Shown here in pieces: positions 60,644-64,000 of a stretch of DNA of 64,000 nt. This DNA is from Paludibaculum fermentans_A (lineage in GTDB: Bacteria > Acidobacteriota > Terriglobia > Bryobacterales > Bryobacteraceae), in NCBI RefSeq assembly GCF_051172195.1, contig NZ_JBPJAQ010000001.1:3596001-3660000 (forward strand). Direction: 5' to 3'. The notes under the pieces were generated by a model that saw only the letters and a list, made by a program, of their open reading frames with translations, had not been told where the DNA came from and did no database searches. Within the stretch, counting starts at the first letter, position 1. Each line of letters starts with the position of its first letter. The translations under genes were made by a program, and so were the position numbers.

Positions 60644-63178
60644 GTGACCGCCGAACGCTGGGCCCAGGTAAAGGCCATCTTCGCGCAGGCCCTGGAAATG
60701 CCTCCGGCCGAGCGGCACGCCTATATCGAAGCGTCGAGTGCGGATAGCGAGATCCGTGAAGAGGTCGAATCGCTGCTGGCCGCCTCAGAGGAAGCGGGCG
60801 CGTTTATCGAACAACCCGCGCTGGCTCCTCCAGGCGGTTCCGCCCTGGAGTTCCCGGCCCCGGGCGACCGCGTCGGCATCTACTCCATCATTCAGAAGGT
60901 GGGCGAAGGCGGCATGGGCTCGGTCTACCAGGCCCTGCGCGACGACGGCGAGTTCCGGCGCCTGGTGGCGGTCAAGATCCTCAAACGCGGGATGGATACA
61001 GACCATGTCCTGCGCCGCTTCGAGAACGAAAAGCAGATCCTGGCGCACTTCGACCATCCACACATCGCGAAGGTACTGGATGCCGGAGTCACCCCCGATC
61101 AGCGTCCATTCTTCGTGATGGAGTTCTACGCCGCGCAGCCCATCGATACATACTGCGAGGCGAAGCGGCTGTCCATTGAACAGCGGCTGGAGCTGTTCCG
61201 GAAAGTCTGCGGAGCAGTGGAGTATGCGCACCGCAACCTGATCGTCCATCGCGACCTGAAGCCGGGCAATATCCTGGTGACCGCCGAAGGCGAGCCCCGG
61301 TTGCTGGATTTCGGCATCGCCAAGGTCCTCACCGACGAAGGCAAGATGACCCGCGCCGGCGTCCACCTGATGACGCCGGAATATGCCAGTCCCGAACAGA
61401 TCAAGGGCGATCCCATCAACACCTCCACCGACATCTACTCGCTGGGTGTGATGCTGTACGAGATTCTGGCCGGTGCTCATCCGTTTCCAGGACGGCGGAA
61501 CGGAGCCTTCCCGCTGGCCACGGCCGATCTGGACCAGCCGCCGAAGTCGCCCAGCACCAGGGTGAAGACACATGCCGGCAAGCCCCTGGACGAACAGGCT
61601 GAGCCGCCTGCCCTGCCGGGCGGACTGGCTTCCATCCAGCGCTGGAGCGGACTGCTGCGCGGCGACCTGGACAATATCGTACTCAAAGCACTGGCCCCCG
61701 ACCCGTTGCGCCGCTACCAGTCGGTGGAGCAGTTGTCAGCCGATCTCGACCGTTACCTGCATGGCCTGCCGGTGAGCGCGGCGGGCGACAGTTTCCTGTA
61801 CCTGATGCGTAAGTTTGCGCGGCGCAACTGGCTGGCGGTGAGTTCGGCGGCGCTGGTCGTGCTGGCGCTTTCCATCGGTTTGACCGTGGCGAGCTACCAG
61901 GCTCGCGTCGCCCGGCGTGAGAGGGCGAGGGCCGAGCAGCGGGAAGGGGAGGTCAGGCAGTTGGCGCAGACGCTGATTTTCGACCTCCACGACGCAATCA
62001 GGAACCTGCCCGGAGCCACACCGGTCCGGCAGGAGCTGCTGAAGAAGGCCACGGGCGCCCTGGATAGCCTGGCCAAAGGCGCGACCAACAGTATCGACCT
62101 GCGGCTGGAGCTGGCGGATGCCTACATGCGCCTGGGCAGTGTGGAAGGGTCGCCCAGCGAGTCGAGCCTCGGCGACAGCCGGGCGGCCTTGCAGGGCTAC
62201 CTGAAAGCCAAGGAACTACTGGACGCGATACCCGCAAAAGATCGCAATCCCGATGTCCTTTCGCGGTTGGCGGACGTATACAGCCGGACCGGCGAGGTCT
62301 TGAGGAATGTCGGCGAACGCGAAAAAGGGAACGACTATTCGGCGCGCTCCATCGCTTTCCGTGAAGAGGCTGCGGCTCTGCAGCCCACCAGCATTCCGGC
62401 CCAGCGTTCGCTGGCCATCGCCTATTTCACCGGCAGCCGGCTGGCTGTCGACATGGGCCACTATGAGGAAGCCGAACGCCTGGCGCGGCAGGCGCTGAAG
62501 ACCTTTCAGGCGCTCTATGACGCCAATCCAGCGAGCGAACCCGGGCGCTACAATCTCGCCCTTGCTTTGAAATCGCTGGCGGCACTGCGGTCTCATGCCC
62601 AGGATCCGCGCGGGGCTGTGGAACTCTCCAAGCGGGCGCTGGAACTCGACAAAATACAGGTGCAGGCCAAACCCAACGACCTCTCGGCGAAGCTGGACCT
62701 GGCCATCGATTACAGCGAACTGGCTGAAGCCGAGGCCAAGCTGGAGCAGACTGAACAGGCCGTGCGGGACTACGAGCAGTCGCGGACCCTCAGGGAAGAA
62801 CTGCTGAAGCGCGACGTGAAGAATGCCCGGCTGAAAGACAGGACGGCGTTCATCAACCGCCAGGAAGGGCTGTTGCTCATCGACCTGAACCGCCGGCCCG
62901 AGGCTTTCAAGCTGCTGCAGCGCGCTCTGGAGTTGCAGTTGGAGTTGATGGCGACTTCGCGCGATACGGAAGTTCGGACCCGGCTGGCGGAGTCCAGGGG
63001 TTCCCTGGGTATGTGGTATTGCGCGGATGGCCAGAAGGCGGTGGGCCTGCCCATGCTGAAAGGCGCCGTGGCGGAATTCCAGGAGATCGACCGGCAGAAA
63101 CAACTCTCTTCGCCCGATCAGGCCATGCGCCGCCATCTCGAAGAGCGGTTGGCCAACTGCTCCAAACCGGGCAAGTGA
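60644..63178 (+). CDS. Membrane Ser/Thr protein kinase with TPR repeats
   Basis: 844 residues from a GTG at 60644, with GGAGGAGGG about 6 bases upstream. An N-terminal helical segment (1-60, VKAIFAQALEMPPAERHAYI) is followed by a Hanks-type kinase domain (about 78-375): glycine loop GEGGMGSVY (87-95), Lys111 in VAVKIL, HRDLKPGN (202-209) and DFG (222-224). All catalytic residues are present. One transmembrane helix (about 393-412) precedes a likely periplasmic region of about 430 residues with TPR-like helices (ALQGYLKAKELL, AERLARQALKTFQAL, AVELSKRALELDKI). This layout is frequent in Acidobacteriota. It ends 3 bases from the convergent sigma factor gene. Confidence 0.9.
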   Translation: MTAERWAQVKAIFAQALEMPPAERHAYIEASSADSEIREEVESLLAASEEAGAFIEQPALAPPGGSALEFPAPGDRVGIYSIIQKVGEGGMGSVYQALRDDGEFRRLVAVKILKRGMDTDHVLRRFENEKQILAHFDHPHIAKVLDAGVTPDQRPFFVMEFYAAQPIDTYCEAKRLSIEQRLELFRKVCGAVEYAHRNLIVHRDLKPGNILVTAEGEPRLLDFGIAKVLTDEGKMTRAGVHLMTPEYASPEQIKGDPINTSTDIYSLGVMLYEILAGAHPFPGRRNGAFPLATADLDQPPKSPSTRVKTHAGKPLDEQAEPPALPGGLASIQRWSGLLRGDLDNIVLKALAPDPLRRYQSVEQLSADLDRYLHGLPVSAAGDSFLYLMRKFARRNWLAVSSAALVVLALSIGLTVASYQARVARRERARAEQREGEVRQLAQTLIFDLHDAIRNLPGATPVRQELLKKATGALDSLAKGATNSIDLRLELADAYMRLGSVEGSPSESSLGDSRAALQGYLKAKELLDAIPAKDRNPDVLSRLADVYSRTGEVLRNVGEREKGNDYSARSIAFREEAAALQPTSIPAQRSLAIAYFTGSRLAVDMGHYEEAERLARQALKTFQALYDANPASEPGRYNLALALKSLAALRSHAQDPRGAVELSKRALELDKIQVQAKPNDLSAKLDLAIDYSELAEAEAKLEQTEQAVRDYEQSRTLREELLKRDVKNARLKDRTAFINRQEGLLLIDLNRRPEAFKLLQRALELQLELMATSRDTEVRTRLAESRGSLGMWYCADGQKAVGLPMLKGAVAEFQEIDRQKQLSSPDQAMRRHLEERLANCSKPGK

Positions 63179-63181
63179 CGC

Positions 63182-64000
63182 TCAGGGCAGGGGGAGCTTG
63201 TCAGGGTTGGCGATGACGTAGATCTCTGAGATCAAATCGCCTTCCAGCTTCACCTGGGTCACATAGGCCAGCTTGCCGTCAATATACCCCACGACCGCGG
63301 GCTGTCCATTGACCGTGCCGATCCTGAATGTGATCTCCGGCTGCGGCTTCTGCTTCACACCGGCAAAGAACCGGCCAATCACATCGGCGCCGTAGAGCGG
63401 GTTGAGTGGTGCGCGTACCTTGCCGCCGCTGTCGCTGTACATCTTGGCGTCCTGCACCAGCAGGGCCGAGATGGCGTGAAGATCGCCGTCCAGGCAGGCT
63501 CGGGTAAAAGAGCTGAGCAGTGCCTGGTGCCGCTGCTCCGGGATGGGAAAGCGCGGGCGCCGGGCGTCGATGTGGCTCCGCGCTCGTTTCAACAGTTGGC
63601 GGCAGTTGGCCTCTGTCGTCTCCAGCATGTTGGCGATGGCGGAATAGTCATAGTCAAAGACCTCGCGCAGCAGGAAAACGGCGCGCTCCACCGGGGATAG
63701 GGTCTCGAGCACCACCAGGAAGGCGAAGGAAAGCGACTCCGCCTCTATGACGCTATCCGCGGGTGTCGTGGTGAGAACGGGCTCTGGCAGCCAGGGTCCG
63801 GTGTACTCTTCACGCCGCACCCGGGCGGATTTCATGGTGTCCAGGCAAAGTCTGGCCACGATCGTCATCAGGTAGGGCTTAAGCGACAGGATCGGCGCGG
63901 TTTCCGCGGCATAGCGCAGGTAGGCCTCCTGCACGATGTCTTCGGCCTCATGCGCCGAACCCAGCATGCGGTACGCCAGGCCGAAGAGTGCGGACCGGTG
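63182..64000 (-). CDS. ECF41/SigJ-like sigma factor, 5' end cut by window
   Basis: The frame is open to the right edge, giving at least 273 residues that begin HRSALFGLAYRMLGSAHEAEDIVQEAYLRY-like region 2 sequence (shown in two parts: HRSALFGLAYRMLG, AEDIVQEAYLRY). Region 4 follows (LSPVERAVFLLREVFDYDYS, ANMLETTEANCRQLLKRARSH). The C-terminal extension of about 110 residues (ALLVQDAKMYSDSGGKVRA and onwards) is a SnoaL-like domain, the hallmark of ECF41/SigJ sigma factors, where it regulates the sigma directly without an anti-sigma protein. Only the first 15-20 residues seem missing. It is convergent with the Ser/Thr kinase gene. The target promoters are unknown. Confidence 0.88.
   Translation of the reverse strand, partial: HRSALFGLAYRMLGSAHEAEDIVQEAYLRYAAETAPILSLKPYLMTIVARLCLDTMKSARVRREEYTGPWLPEPVLTTTPADSVIEAESLSFAFLVVLETLSPVERAVFLLREVFDYDYSAIANMLETTEANCRQLLKRARSHIDARRPRFPIPEQRHQALLSSFTRACLDGDLHAISALLVQDAKMYSDSGGKVRAPLNPLYGADVIGRFFAGVKQKPQPEITFRIGTVNGQPAVVGYIDGKLAYVTQVKLEGDLISEIYVIANPDKLPLP

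Overview
The window looks like a chromosomal segment of an Acidobacteriota member, probably of the Bryobacterales/Solibacter type. This is inferred from gene content. It carries two Oar-like TonB-dependent receptors with an N-terminal carboxypeptidase-regulatory domain, an ADOP-type MacB/FtsX permease next to a PadR remnant, a DUF1549/DUF1553 plus DUF1501 pair, a membrane Ser/Thr kinase with C-terminal repeats, an ASPIC/UnbV protein with a TPR partner, and high-GC DNA. I see no rRNA, tRNA, insertion sequence, phage gene or CRISPR array.

Layout. 1-3.2 kb: a cut-off gene, a soluble transhydrogenase (SthA) and a secreted DUF218 protein, all minus. 3.2-10.6 kb: TonB receptor 1 with a clear terminator, a formylglycine-type sulfatase, a small membrane protein and a secreted esterase. 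10.6-17.2 kb: DUF4337 protein, ElaB/DUF883-like protein, YihY/BrkB protein, the PadR remnant with the ADOP permease, and a PQQ-type beta-propeller. 17.2-22.3 kb: a tightly overlapping operon of an ECF-like sigma factor, a membrane TPR protein (probable anti-sigma) and a secreted TPR-CHAT protease. It lies downstream of three same-strand genes of unknown function (22.5-25.9 kb). 26-31.9 kb: a CarboxypepD-reg protein, transketolase, a triheme c7 cytochrome and gene-poor, repeat-bearing DNA. 32-35.6 kb: the DUF1549/DUF1553-DUF1501 pair. 35.6-42.6 kb: an RDD/SpoIIM/DUF58/MoxR/DUF4350/DUF4129 cluster. 42.8-46.7 kb: a carbohydrate operon (GH39-like hydrolase, MFS transporter, AraD1/GguC-like enzyme). 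46.7-53.3 kb: TPR protein, ASPIC/UnbV protein, and TonB receptor 2. 53.7-60.4 kb: a ToxR-like membrane regulator divergent from receptor 2, then a very large propeller-PAS hybrid histidine kinase. 60.6-64 kb: a TPR Ser/Thr kinase convergent with an ECF41/SigJ-like sigma factor cut by the window edge.

How the genes fit together. The overall theme is envelope sensing and polymer use: two outer-membrane receptors, sulfatase, esterase, GH39 hydrolase and DUF1501/DUF1549 proteins, with several membrane-linked regulatory systems. The most interesting unit is the sigma / membrane TPR / secreted TPR-CHAT operon. It has the parts for transcription control by proteolysis and resembles in outline the TPR-CHAT plus sigma module of type III-E CRISPR, but without any CRISPR component.
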